This document shows positions 8,753 to 16,326 of a stretch of DNA of 64,000 nt, piece after piece. This stretch comes from Sva-07 sp963728195 (GTDB lineage: Bacteria > Actinomycetota > Acidimicrobiia > Acidimicrobiales > Ilumatobacteraceae): contig CAVSIX010000014.1 in the NCBI GenBank assembly GCA_963728195.1, positions 62,001 to 126,000 of the forward strand, read 5' to 3'. Made by a program: the position numbers and the translations under genes. The stretch's first letter is position 1. Each line of letters opens with the position of its first letter. The notes beneath the pieces were generated by a model. The model was not told the origin of the DNA and searched no databases. It saw only the letters and a program-made list of their open reading frames with translations.

Positions 8753-9694
8753 ATGACTCCCGACACCGTGGCCGGCGCACTCTCACGCCACGGCTACCTG
8801 CCGGACGAGGGCATCTCGACCGCAGTGTTCCTGGCGATGACACTCCACCGCCCGCTGCTGCTCGAAGGCGAAGCAGGCGTCGGCAAGACCGAGCTGGCCA
8901 AGACGCTGGCGACCGCCACCGGTGGGCGACTGATCCGCCTGCAGTGCTACGAGGGCATCGACGTGTCGCAGGCGGTGTACGACTGGGACTACGCCCGCCA
9001 GCTGTTGCACCTGCGCGCCACCGAAGCGACCGGCGAGTCGACCACCCGTACCGCCGACGAGTTGGAGGCCGAGCTGTACGGCGAGCGCTTCCTCGTCAAA
9101 CGGGCACTGCTGCGGGCGATCGAACCAGTCGAGGGCCCGCCGCCCGTGTTGCTGATCGACGAGATCGACCGCGCCGACGACGAGTTCGAGGCGTACCTGC
9201 TCGAGGTGTTGTCCGACTTCCAGATCACGATCCCCGAGGTCGGCGTGTTCCGTGCCGAGCGTCCGCCGATCGTGATCCTCACCTCCAACCGCACCCGCGA
9301 CGTCCACGACGCCCTCAAGCGGCGGTGCTTGTACCACTGGGTCGAACACCCCGGCTTCGACCGCGAGGTGGCGATCGTCAAACTTCGTGTGCCGGGCATC
9401 GAGGCGGAACTCGCGCGGCAGGTGGCCGGCGCCGTCGAGACCTTGCGAAGCCTCTCGCTGTACAAGCCCCCCGGTGTCGCCGAGACGATCGACTGGGCGA
9501 CCGCCCTCGGACGACTCGGCGCGACCGAACTCGACGAGCACGTCGTCGCGAACACGCTCGGCACCGTCGTCAAGTACCGCGAGGACACCCAGCGCGTCGA
9601 ACAACACGGCATGGCACACCTCGTGCACCAAGCAATCGCCGCCGGGCGGGCCCATCGCGAGGCCCCCGGCCAGCTCACCCTCGACGGCGCGTGA
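8753..9694 (+). CDS. MoxR-family AAA+ ATPase, CoxD-like
   Basis: This 313-residue AAA+ ATPase has Walker A GEAGVGKT (K45), Walker B VLLIDEIDRAD, sensor-1 ILTSNRTRD and an arginine-rich DALKRRC helix. Proteins of this subgroup (CoxD of aerobic CO dehydrogenase clusters) work with a VWA protein to build or insert the active-site metal cluster of molybdenum hydroxylases. The next gene is such a VWA protein, overlapping by 4 bases (GTGA), and XdhC, MocA and CoxG homologues follow. This context makes a maturation role much more likely than the general stress or chaperone roles of other MoxR proteins. Confidence 0.85.
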   Translation: MTPDTVAGALSRHGYLPDEGISTAVFLAMTLHRPLLLEGEAGVGKTELAKTLATATGGRLIRLQCYEGIDVSQAVYDWDYARQLLHLRATEATGESTTRTADELEAELYGERFLVKRALLRAIEPVEGPPPVLLIDEIDRADDEFEAYLLEVLSDFQITIPEVGVFRAERPPIVILTSNRTRDVHDALKRRCLYHWVEHPGFDREVAIVKLRVPGIEAELARQVAGAVETLRSLSLYKPPGVAETIDWATALGRLGATELDEHVVANTLGTVVKYREDTQRVEQHGMAHLVHQAIAAGRAHREAPGQLTLDGA

Positions 9695-10824
9695 CCGACG
9701 CCGCGACCGCCGCATCACCGGCCGACATCGCGGTCGCCTTCACGCAGATCCTGCGCGGTCTCGGCATGAGCGTGCCGACCAGCAGCACCCACACGTTCGC
9801 CGCTGCGCTGTGCGCCACCGGGCTCGGCGACCGCGACACCACCTACTGGGCCGGCCGCTCCACGCTGGTTCGGCGGATGGAGGACATCGCGCTGTACGAC
9901 CGTGCCTTCGCCGTGTTCTTCGAGGGTCGACGATCGGGCGGCGTCGACGAGGCAGTCGAACCGCTGTCGATCACGATCGCGGTCGACACCGACGACGACT
10001 CCGACGATTCGGCCGACGACGGGTCGGGCGCCGGTGACGACGACGTCATCGAGCTGCGGTTCTCCGCCACCGAGATCCTCCGCCACAAGGACTTCGCCGA
10101 GTACTCCGCCGACGAACTCGCGCAGGCACAGGAACTGATGAGCCACCTGCGCTTGAGCGGTGCGCCTCGCGCCTCCCTGCGACGCGGCCCCACGGCGCGG
10201 CGCACGTCGATGCCCGACATCCGCCGGACCGTCCGCTCGGCGATCCGTGCCGGCGGCGAACCGATCGAACGCCACCACCTCGCGCCGACGCCGCGGTTGC
10301 GCCGCCTCGTGCTGTTGCTCGACGTCAGCGGGTCGATGGAGCCCTACGCCCGCGCGTTGTTGCGCTTCGTCCACGCCGCGGTCGCCGGCCGCCAGAAGGT
10401 CGAGGCGTTCACGCTCGGCACCCGGCTGACGCGCGTCACACGCGAGTTGACGAGCCGCGATCCCGAAATCGCCGTACGTGCAGCTGGTGACCGCGTCGCC
10501 GACTGGAGCGGCGGCACACGCCTCGGCACCGGGTTGCGCCAGTTCAACGACGAATGGGGCGTGCGCGGGCTCGCCCGCAACTCGATCGTCGTGATCCTCT
10601 CCGACGGCTGGGACCGCGGCGACCCCGAGGAGCTCGGCGCCGAGATGGAGCGCCTGCAGCGCGTCACGCACCGCCTGATCTGGGTCAACCCGCTCAAGGT
10701 GACCCCCGGCTACGCCCCGCTCGCGTGGGGAATGGCGGCGGCGCTGCCCTATGTTGACCGTTTCGTGGAAGGCCACTCCGTGGCAGCCATGGAGGAACTG
10801 ACCCGGGTGATCGCCGAGACATGA
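9691..10824 (+). CDS. VWA-domain protein, CoxE-like
   Basis: The 377-residue protein carries a C-terminal von Willebrand A domain with a MIDAS metal site: DVSGSM (D211, S213, S215), a downstream GGTRLG threonine and LSDGWDRGD. The N-terminal 200 residues are helical and contain an acidic Asp-rich stretch around residues 98-120. CoxE-type proteins pair with the CoxD/MoxR ATPase as a cofactor-assembly machine for CO dehydrogenase and related molybdenum hydroxylases. The GTG start at 9691 overlaps the moxR stop codon (GTGA), implying translational coupling and equal amounts. Downstream, XdhC begins after 27 bases. Confidence 0.85.
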   Translation: MTDAATAASPADIAVAFTQILRGLGMSVPTSSTHTFAAALCATGLGDRDTTYWAGRSTLVRRMEDIALYDRAFAVFFEGRRSGGVDEAVEPLSITIAVDTDDDSDDSADDGSGAGDDDVIELRFSATEILRHKDFAEYSADELAQAQELMSHLRLSGAPRASLRRGPTARRTSMPDIRRTVRSAIRAGGEPIERHHLAPTPRLRRLVLLLDVSGSMEPYARALLRFVHAAVAGRQKVEAFTLGTRLTRVTRELTSRDPEIAVRAAGDRVADWSGGTRLGTGLRQFNDEWGVRGLARNSIVVILSDGWDRGDPEELGAEMERLQRVTHRLIWVNPLKVTPGYAPLAWGMAAALPYVDRFVEGHSVAAMEELTRVIAET

Positions 10825-10851
10825 GCGATCCCGGAGCCTGAGGAGCCCAAC

Positions 10852-11169
10852 ATGCAGGACCTGCTCGACGACATCGACCGGTGGCGCAACGCCGGGCACC
10901 GCATCGCGGTGGCCCGCGTCGTCGACATCGAGGGTTCCGGCCCGCGTGGTCCCGGCGCCGCGATGGCGGTGACCGACGAGGGCGAGGTGGCCGGGAGCGT
11001 CAGCGGCGGCTGCGTCGAAGGTGCCGTCGTCGCCGAGGCGTTGTCGATTCTCGACGGCGAACGGGCGCCCGGTGTGATCACGTTCGGGTACTCCGACGAC
11101 GAAGCGTTCGCCGTCGGCCTCACCTGCGGCGGCACGATCCACCTGTACATCGAGGAACTCGACTGGTGA
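10852..11169 (+). CDS. XdhC/CoxI N-terminal domain protein (separate small gene)
   Basis: This 105-residue protein is only the N-terminal XdhC_CoxI domain (PF02625). It shows the family motifs DIEGSGPRGPGAAMAV, GSVSGGCVEGAV and LTCGGTIHLYIE, the last including the conserved cysteine. XdhC binds molybdenum cofactor, helps with its sulfuration or cytosine-dinucleotide form, and delivers it to xanthine-dehydrogenase-family enzymes. In one-piece XdhC this domain is followed by a Rossmann domain; here that domain is a second gene starting in a GTGA overlap. GAGGAG about 8 bases before the ATG at 10852 is a good ribosome binding site. Confidence 0.85.
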   Translation: MQDLLDDIDRWRNAGHRIAVARVVDIEGSGPRGPGAAMAVTDEGEVAGSVSGGCVEGAVVAEALSILDGERAPGVITFGYSDDEAFAVGLTCGGTIHLYIEELDW

Positions 11170-11990
11170 GCGCTCCTGACTCCGATCGCGGCACGTTGTT
11201 CGAGCGCTACGCCGCCCTGCTGCGCGCCGAGCGTCCCGTCGCGCTCGCCACCGTGATCGACGGACCCAACGTCGGCGCCAAACTGCTCGTCGAGCCCGAG
11301 CAGCCTCCGATCGGCACGCTCGGACACCCCGAACTCGACCGGGTCGTCGCCCGCGATGCGCTCGCCGAACTCGAGGCCGCCCAGTCGGGTGTCCGCAACT
11401 ACGGGCCGAGCGGGCAGACGACGCCGGAGGATCTGATCGACCAGCCCACCGTGCGCATCTTCGTCGAGTCGCACGCCCCGCCGCCGCAGATGTGGATCTT
11501 CGGAGCGGTCGACTTCACGGCCGCACTGGCACGGGTGGCCAAGGTGCTCGGCTACCGCGTGGTCGTCTGCGACGCCCGCGAGATCTTCGCCACCACCCGG
11601 CGCTTTCCGATGGCCGACGAGGTCAAGGTGACGTGGCCGATGCCGGTCTTCGACGAACACGGCCACGAGCTCGGCGCACGCGACGCGGTCTGCATCCTCA
11701 CCCACGACCCCAAGTTCGACGTGCCGGCGGTCCGCGGAGCGCTGGCCTCCCGTGTCGGCTACATCGGCGTGATGGGCAGCCGGTCGACGCACGAGCGCCG
11801 CACCGAACGCCTCCTCGAGGCCGGCGTGTCCGAGGACGAGCTGAGCCGCCTGATGTCACCGATCGGCCTCGACATCGGTGCGCGCACCCCCGAGGAGACC
11901 GCCGTGTCGATCTGCGCCGAGATCATCGCCCGGCGCACCGGCCGCCACGTCCCGTCCCTGCGCGACGGCGACGGTGCGATCCATTCGTAG
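11166..11990 (+). CDS. XdhC C-terminal Rossmann domain protein
   Basis: The 274-residue protein holds a second XdhC_CoxI-like stretch near its start (about residues 20-95) and the XdhC Rossmann domain (PF13478) in its second half. Visible motifs are PQMWIFGAVDFTAALARVAK (dinucleotide loop), VCILTHDPKFD, YIGVMGSRSTHERR and SPIGLDIGARTPEETA. It should act with the upstream small XdhC protein as one unit in molybdenum cofactor insertion. The GTG start overlaps the upstream stop (GTGA), so the pair looks like a natural split rather than a broken gene. It is the last + strand gene before the repeat array. Confidence 0.85.
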   Translation: MSAPDSDRGTLFERYAALLRAERPVALATVIDGPNVGAKLLVEPEQPPIGTLGHPELDRVVARDALAELEAAQSGVRNYGPSGQTTPEDLIDQPTVRIFVESHAPPPQMWIFGAVDFTAALARVAKVLGYRVVVCDAREIFATTRRFPMADEVKVTWPMPVFDEHGHELGARDAVCILTHDPKFDVPAVRGALASRVGYIGVMGSRSTHERRTERLLEAGVSEDELSRLMSPIGLDIGARTPEETAVSICAEIIARRTGRHVPSLRDGDGAIHS

Positions 11991-12045
11991 TTCGATGGGG
12001 CGGCCTCACGGAGACTCGGTGCCACTCGATTCAGATCGGCCGCCC

Positions 12046-12080
12046 TCCGGCTCGTCGCTGGCGCTTGCCTCGCCGGCGCA
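12046..12080 (+). repeat. Left arm of a 35-bp inverted repeat flanking the 61-bp tandem array
   Basis: This arm and 12341-12375 are reverse complements at 34 of 35 positions (single G/C mismatch). They enclose the four-unit tandem array, so the whole 330-bp block can fold into one large cruciform or stem with a multi-hairpin head. Confidence 0.85.
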
Positions 12081-12107
12081 CTCCCGTCCGGAAGCCGTCG
12101 CACCCCT

Positions 12108-12348
12108 CGCTGCGATGAGCCAACCGACCAGATAGCGGCGCTTCGCTCATCGCAACCTGCGCCGGACCCGCCGCGATGAGCCAACCGACCAGATAGCGGC
12201 GCTTCGCTCATCGCAACCTGCGCCGGACCCGCTGCGATGAGCCAACCGACCAGATAGCGGCGCTTCGCTCATCGCAACCTGCGCCGGACCCGCTGCGATG
12301 AGCCAACCGACCAGATAGCGGCGCTTCGCTCATCGCAACCTGCGCCGG
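12108..12348 (+). repeat. Four tandem 61-bp repeats, each with a 10-bp stem hairpin
   Basis: The landmark GATGAG recurs at 12114, 12175, 12236 and 12297, an exact 61-base period. Copies are nearly identical; the second differs at the first arm (CCGCGATGAGC instead of CTGCGATGAGC). Each unit contains TGCGATGAGC and, 24 bases later, GCTCATCGCA, a 10-bp perfect stem in units 1, 3 and 4 (for example 12111-12120 with 12145-12154). No convincing gene lies in this 456-bp gap between xdhC and the NlpC/P60 gene; translations of it are artefacts of the repeat. Function is unknown. Candidates are a protein-binding array, a structured RNA, or a convergent terminator that has been amplified. Confidence 0.9.
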
Positions 12349-12375
12349 CGAGGGAAGCGCCAGCGACGAGCCGGA
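12341..12375 (-). repeat. Right arm of the 35-bp inverted repeat
   Basis: Reverse complement of 12046-12080 with one mismatch. Its first eight bases overlap the end of the fourth tandem unit, so the array and the arms evidently evolved as one element. Confidence 0.85.
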
Positions 12376-12446
12376 CGAGGCCGACCTGACGTGAACCGCT
12401 CCGGCCTTCGCTGAGGCCGAGAAGCCAAGACGGTGAGGCCGAGACG

Positions 12447-13169
12447 TCAGTAGCTCGGGTCGCCGAAGCGGACGGAGTTGGCGCGGCGCTCGCTGATCGT
12501 GTCGAGCTCGACCGTTCGGCCGGTCATCACCGAATGGATGATCGCCTCGCCGACGCCGAGATACATCATCACGTGACCGGGATACTGCACGAGGTCGCCC
12601 GCCTTGGCGCTGGAGCGATCGAGAGGCGCCGCATTGCGGATCTGCGCCGACGATTGCCGTTCCAGCACGACGCCGGCACGGGCCCATGCGAAGGTGGTGA
12701 TGCCCGAGCAGTCGAACCCGACGCCCTCTTCGCTGGTGTTCCTGCGGTAGGGCACGCCCACCTGCGTCATGGCGGCCAGCACAGCCAGCTGATGACCGGT
12801 CGGGGTCGCCGCCCACGCCTCGACCATCTCGGCTTGCGGATACCCGAGCTCCGCTGCGGCGTACTGGGCGGTCTGGGTGCGGAACCACACGAACGAACGG
12901 TAGGCCGACGGATCGTCGGTCGACATCCACTGGTCGTAGCTCTCGAGCGCCTGGCGGGCCGACGTGGTGACCACCGGTGCCATTGCGTTCGTCGCCATCG
13001 GATTCGATGCGGCAGCAGCGGTCTGGTCGGCGACGGCCAGGGTTCCGACGAGCGTCGCAGCCGTGAGGACGGCACCGAGCACGGTCGCTCGAATCGCTCC
13101 TCGGAGCGCCGATCGGCCGGTGCGGGCCGTCGGGTATCGATCGGCAGGAAAAGTGTGTGATGCGCTCAT
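12447..13169 (-). CDS. Secreted NlpC/P60 peptidoglycan endopeptidase
   Basis: The 240-residue protein has a twin-basic N-terminus, a hydrophobic export segment (about residues 28-47) and an AAAASN cleavage region. The C-terminal NlpC/P60 domain has catalytic Cys154 in GFDCSGITTFAW, His199 in PGHVMMYLG and His212 in AIIHSVM. It should cut D-Glu-meso-DAP peptide bonds in the wall. The gene lies on the opposite strand between xdhC and the MocA-like gene, splitting the Mo-maturation block. A TATGTT box at 13212-13217 would give a leader of about 35 bases, too short for the c-di-AMP riboswitch known upstream of some actinobacterial NlpC/P60 genes, and I see no such element. Confidence 0.88.
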   Translation of the reverse strand: MSASHTFPADRYPTARTGRSALRGAIRATVLGAVLTAATLVGTLAVADQTAAAASNPMATNAMAPVVTTSARQALESYDQWMSTDDPSAYRSFVWFRTQTAQYAAAELGYPQAEMVEAWAATPTGHQLAVLAAMTQVGVPYRRNTSEEGVGFDCSGITTFAWARAGVVLERQSSAQIRNAAPLDRSSAKAGDLVQYPGHVMMYLGVGEAIIHSVMTGRTVELDTISERRANSVRFGDPSY

Positions 13170-13353
13170 GGTGTGGGTACCACCACGGCGCCCTTGCCGT
13201 GACGGTTGCGTAACATATCGTCACGAAATCGCAATACTCAAGCGCGCCCGAGAACTTTTCGTCATGCAACCGTCACCGAGTCGACCGGTCGTGATCGGCC
13301 AGACTGCCAGCATGCCGGCCTCTCGCAGCCCCGAATCGGGCCTCCATGCTGGG

Positions 13354-13950
13354 ATGACGCGCCGACGCAACGTCGTCGTTCTGCTCGCTGCAGGGGCCGG
13401 ATCACGCTTCGACGGCGACGGTCACAAATTGTCGGCCACGATCAGCCGCGCCGGGTCCGAACGAGCCAGCACGGTGATCCAACGGTCGATCGCCAGCGCG
13501 CTCGATGCCGACATCGGACCCGTCGTTGTCGTCACCGGCGCCGCCCTGGGCGTCGTACCGGCCGACCGGCTCGCCGACGTGACGGTCTGCCACAACGAAC
13601 GATGGGCCGACGGCCAGATCACGTCGCTGCACGCCGGGATCGACGCCGCCCGATCGCTCGGCGCCACGAGGGTCGTCGTCGGCCTCGGCGACCAGCCCTT
13701 CGTCGACCCCGCCGCCTGGCGCGCCGTCGCTGCGGCCGATGGGCCCATCGCCGTCGCGACCTACGACGGGCGCCGGGCGAACCCCGTCGCCCTCGACGCC
13801 GAGGTGTGGGATCTGCTCCCGACCACGGGCGACGAGGGAGCCCGCGCACTGATGCGCGTTCGTCCCGAACTGGTTCGTGAAGTAGCGTGCCCTGGTTCAC
13901 CCGCCGACATCGACACCACAGAGGACCTTCGCCGATGGCAGAGCAACTGA
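13354..13950 (+). CDS. MocA/MobA-like molybdenum cofactor nucleotidylyltransferase
   Basis: The 198-residue protein is an NTP_transf_3 enzyme: LLAAGAGSRFDGDGHKL is the nucleotide-binding loop, and VVVGLGDQPFVD carries the metal-binding acid typical of MocA (GDQP) rather than MobA. MocA joins CMP to molybdopterin to make the MCD cofactor used by xanthine-dehydrogenase and CO-dehydrogenase family enzymes. This matches the upstream XdhC and downstream CoxG. Three in-frame starts exist (13264, 13312, 13354); I chose 13354 because homologous proteins begin a few residues before the glycine-rich loop. It overlaps the CoxG gene by 16 bases. Confidence 0.8.
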   Translation: MTRRRNVVVLLAAGAGSRFDGDGHKLSATISRAGSERASTVIQRSIASALDADIGPVVVVTGAALGVVPADRLADVTVCHNERWADGQITSLHAGIDAARSLGATRVVVGLGDQPFVDPAAWRAVAAADGPIAVATYDGRRANPVALDAEVWDLLPTTGDEGARALMRVRPELVREVACPGSPADIDTTEDLRRWQSN

Positions 13951-14672
13951 CCAACGAGTTCACCGTCAACCGGCCGATCGAGGAAGCCTGGCCGCTGATC
14001 ACCGACGTCGAGCGCATCGCCCCGTGCCTGCCCGGCGCCGAACTCCAAGAGGTCGAGGGCGAGACGTACCGCGGCGTCGTCAAGGTGAAGCTCGGTGCGA
14101 TCAGCAGCCAGTTCAAGGGTGAAGCGCACTTCATCGAGCGCGACGACGAGAACTACCGTGCGGTGATCAAGGGCACGGGGCGCGACACCGGCGGGCGCGG
14201 CAATGCCTCCGCCGAGATCACCGCCCAGGCCGAGAGCCTCTCGCCGACCAGCACACGCGTGGCGGTCACCACCGATCTCCACATCACGGGCAAGGTCGCC
14301 CAGTTCGGCCGCGGCATCATGGGCGACGTCAGCTCGAAGCTGATGGCGCAGTTCGCCGACAACCTCAACGAGATGATCGACGAGCAGGGCGTCGCTCCTG
14401 TAGCACCGGCCGACGCAGGCGACGCCGCCGCGACACCGGCGGATGCGACGACGGACGCCGGGCCTGAGTCGACGGCGAACGGTGCGCCCGCCGAGACCGC
14501 AAGCGCCGACACCACCGAGACGGTCAAGCCGCAGGTCCGCAAGATCGAAGGGCCCGCCACGCAGCCGATCGACCTGATGGAGGTCGGAGGTTCGTCGTTG
14601 ATCAAGCGGGTCGCGCCGGCACTGATCGCCGTCGTGATCCTCCTGCTGCTCGTGCGCCGCCGACGGGGCTGA
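13935..14672 (+). CDS. CoxG family SRPBCC protein with C-terminal membrane anchor
   Basis: Residues 1-145 form a CoxG (PF06240) START-like domain: FTVNRPIEEAWPLITDVERI, CLPGAELQEVEG, RGVVKVKLGAISSQFKG and KGTGRDTGGRGNASAEI. An Ala/Thr-rich linker of about 65 residues follows, then one membrane helix with an arginine-rich end (IAVVILLLLVRRRRG). CoxG accompanies aerobic CO dehydrogenase and has been reported in mycobacteria to carry menaquinone between the membrane and the enzyme; other members accompany other molybdenum hydroxylases. No large, medium or small hydroxylase subunit lies in this window. The stop overlaps the next ATG (TGATG). Confidence 0.87.
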   Translation: MAEQLTNEFTVNRPIEEAWPLITDVERIAPCLPGAELQEVEGETYRGVVKVKLGAISSQFKGEAHFIERDDENYRAVIKGTGRDTGGRGNASAEITAQAESLSPTSTRVAVTTDLHITGKVAQFGRGIMGDVSSKLMAQFADNLNEMIDEQGVAPVAPADAGDAAATPADATTDAGPESTANGAPAETASADTTETVKPQVRKIEGPATQPIDLMEVGGSSLIKRVAPALIAVVILLLLVRRRRG

Positions 14673-15130
14673 TGGGCGATCGCGCTCGCGTCACCGAACT
14701 GCTCGGGCGTGAACCCGCCGGCGCCTTCGACGTGGTCGTGCGCGACGAAACCGGTGACCCGGTCGTGGTGCGCAACGCACCGTTCCTCGACGACGGCACC
14801 CCGATGCCGACGCGCTTCTATCTCGTCGCGCCCGACCTCGTCCGCGAGGTGAGCCGCCTCGAGGCGGCCGGCGGCGTCAAGGCGGCCGAAGCCGAGGTCG
14901 ACGCCGACGAACTGTCTGCACTCCACCGCCGGTACGGCGCCGCCCGCGACGCCGAGATCGACGACGACCACCAAGGGCCACGACCGTCCGGTGGTGTCGG
15001 CGGCACGCGCGTCGGCGTGAAGTGCCTCCATGCCCATCTCGCCCACCTGCTCGCCGGCGGCGACGATCCCGTCGGCCGATGGACCCTCGAACGGCTCGAC
15101 CCCTCGATCACCGCGAGGTACCGGCGATGA
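14672..15130 (+). CDS. DUF501 family protein
   Basis: This 152-residue protein matches the actinobacterial DUF501 family: RVTELLGREPAGAFDVVVRD at the start, DGTPMPTRFYLVAPDLVREV in the middle and the conserved GVKCLHAHLAHLLAGGDDPVG near residues 111-131 with Cys and His residues. The family's biochemical role is unknown to me. In many actinobacteria the gene sits between a FtsB-like septum protein and the exopolyphosphatase ppx; here the next gene is a degenerate Ppx-like protein, joined by an ATGA overlap, so the neighbourhood is partly conserved even though enolase and ftsB are absent. Confidence 0.85.
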   Translation: MGDRARVTELLGREPAGAFDVVVRDETGDPVVVRNAPFLDDGTPMPTRFYLVAPDLVREVSRLEAAGGVKAAEAEVDADELSALHRRYGAARDAEIDDDHQGPRPSGGVGGTRVGVKCLHAHLAHLLAGGDDPVGRWTLERLDPSITARYRR

Positions 15131-15642
15131 CCAGGGGCACGCTGACGGTGATCATCGACGACCACACGGTGAGCGTCGACGTAGACGGTCGACGAGTCGG
15201 CACGTTGCCGGTCGGTCCGCTCAGCCTCGTCGACGGACCGCTGCGCGGCGGCGACCCTCCCCCACCGGCCGACCTCACCAATGCGCTCGGCCTCGTCCAG
15301 GACCACTTGGACGATCTGCTGATCGAGGAACCGTCGATCGCAGAAATGCAGCAGGTGATCGCCGTCGGGCCACACGCCGAAGCGATCGCCCGCGTCGAGA
15401 TCGGCGCCGATCACGTCCCGGCCGGCTACGAGCTGCTTCGTGCCGACGCCGACGAGGTGTTCCGCACCCTCGCCGTCGAACCGGTCGCCGATCGCCGCCA
15501 CAACCCCGGTCTGCCCGACGAGCACGTGGAGTCGATCGTCGCCACGTGTTGCGTGATACTGGGGATCATGCGTCGTCTCGACCTGCGTGCGGTCCACATC
15601 GACAGCGACGAGTCCGGCGCCGACCGGGGAGCGGACCGCTGA
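15127..15642 (+). CDS. Degenerate Ppx/GppA-like protein (second lobe only)
   Basis: The 171-residue protein has no strong motif by itself but lines up with the second half of Ppx/GppA phosphatases. GTLPVGPLSLVDGPL resembles the S-L-x-x-G-x-V-R-L-T-E segment; VIAVGPHAEAIAR resembles the GTAT turn; and HNPGLPDEHVESIVATCCVI plus IMRRLDLRAVHI resembles the conserved PGL..RADVI..G.. and rrLgid.l.vs segments. The N-terminal lobe with its phosphate loop and the DIGGGSTE motif are missing. Position directly after DUF501, where ppx normally sits, is the main support. Catalysis is unlikely; a regulatory or nucleotide-sensing role is possible. It overlaps both neighbours (ATGA and TGATG). Confidence 0.55.
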   Translation: MTRGTLTVIIDDHTVSVDVDGRRVGTLPVGPLSLVDGPLRGGDPPPPADLTNALGLVQDHLDDLLIEEPSIAEMQQVIAVGPHAEAIARVEIGADHVPAGYELLRADADEVFRTLAVEPVADRRHNPGLPDEHVESIVATCCVILGIMRRLDLRAVHIDSDESGADRGADR

Positions 15643-16283
15643 TGGTGCTGCGACACCCTTCCCGATCGGGGTCGCCGGTGCGTCTGTACGGCAGGCGTGT
15701 CATGCTGCGCCCGCTGGCCGCCAACGACTTCCGCTCCTGGAGCGAGGTGCGCCGGCGCAACGCCGAGTGGTTGACGGTGTGGGAGCCGAGCCGGCCACTG
15801 CACCAGCCCGATCCGGTCACCGATCGCAGTGCGTTCGCCGCGCGCTGCCAGCAACGCGACCGCGACCGGGCGGCAGGGAGTGCGTACCAGTTCGGCCTCT
15901 TCGTCGATCAACAGGTGGTGGGCGAGGTCAACCTCAACAACGTCATCCGCGGTGCGATGCAGTCGGGGACGATCGGGTACTGGATCGACCAACGCCAGGC
16001 GGGCAACTCGTACGTGGCCGAAGCGGTCGCAGTGGTCATGCAGTTCGGTTTCGAGCAGCTCTCGCTGCACCGGTTGGAGATCTGCATCGTGCCGCGCAAC
16101 GAACGCAGCCGACGGATCATGGAGAAACTCGATGTGCGCAACGAGGGCGTCGCCGAGCGATACCTCGAGATCAACGGGACGTGGGAGGACCACGTCCGCT
16201 ACGGGATCACCGTCGAGGAATGGACCCAGCGGCGAGACGAACTCGTCGCCGCATGGATCCATCGACCTCGCGACCTCGTGTGA
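15642..16283 (+). CDS. GNAT-family N-acetyltransferase, RimJ-like
   Basis: The 213-residue enzyme has a RimJ/RimL-type acetyltransferase fold. It opens with VRLYGRRVMLRPLAANDF, continues with FGLFVDQQVVGEVNLNNV, the acetyl-CoA-associated segment GTIGYWIDQRQAGNSYVAEA, and ends with HRLEICIVPRNERSRRIMEK. Targets could be the N-terminal amine of a ribosomal protein or another amine. GNAT enzymes of this type (annotated rimJ) accompany the galU-glp-glpR group in other actinobacteria, but here the gene is about 27 kb from those genes. The start overlaps the previous stop (TGATG), closing a coupled CoxG-DUF501-Ppx-like-GNAT series. Confidence 0.82.
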   Translation: MVLRHPSRSGSPVRLYGRRVMLRPLAANDFRSWSEVRRRNAEWLTVWEPSRPLHQPDPVTDRSAFAARCQQRDRDRAAGSAYQFGLFVDQQVVGEVNLNNVIRGAMQSGTIGYWIDQRQAGNSYVAEAVAVVMQFGFEQLSLHRLEICIVPRNERSRRIMEKLDVRNEGVAERYLEINGTWEDHVRYGITVEEWTQRRDELVAAWIHRPRDLV

Positions 16284-16326
16284 CGAGGCAGACGTCCGGT
16301 TTCGTGACGATCGCGTGCGATCGCGC

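Noticed and set aside
10852..11990. XdhC as a frameshifted pseudogene
   Set aside because: Both parts start with good signals (GAGGAG; GTGA overlap) and each is a complete domain, so a natural split is more likely.
12108..12348. Tandem repeats resembling a CRISPR array
   Set aside because: The units are continuous 61-bp copies without variable spacers, and no cas genes are nearby.
13170..13260. Possible c-di-AMP (ydaO) riboswitch upstream of the NlpC/P60 gene
   Set aside because: The predicted leader is about 35 bases and none of the conserved riboswitch cores can be seen.
12208..13269. Long minus-strand ORF running through the repeat and the NlpC/P60 gene
   Set aside because: It is in the wrong frame relative to the clear NlpC/P60 coding sequence, and the repeat gives it an artificial repeated peptide.
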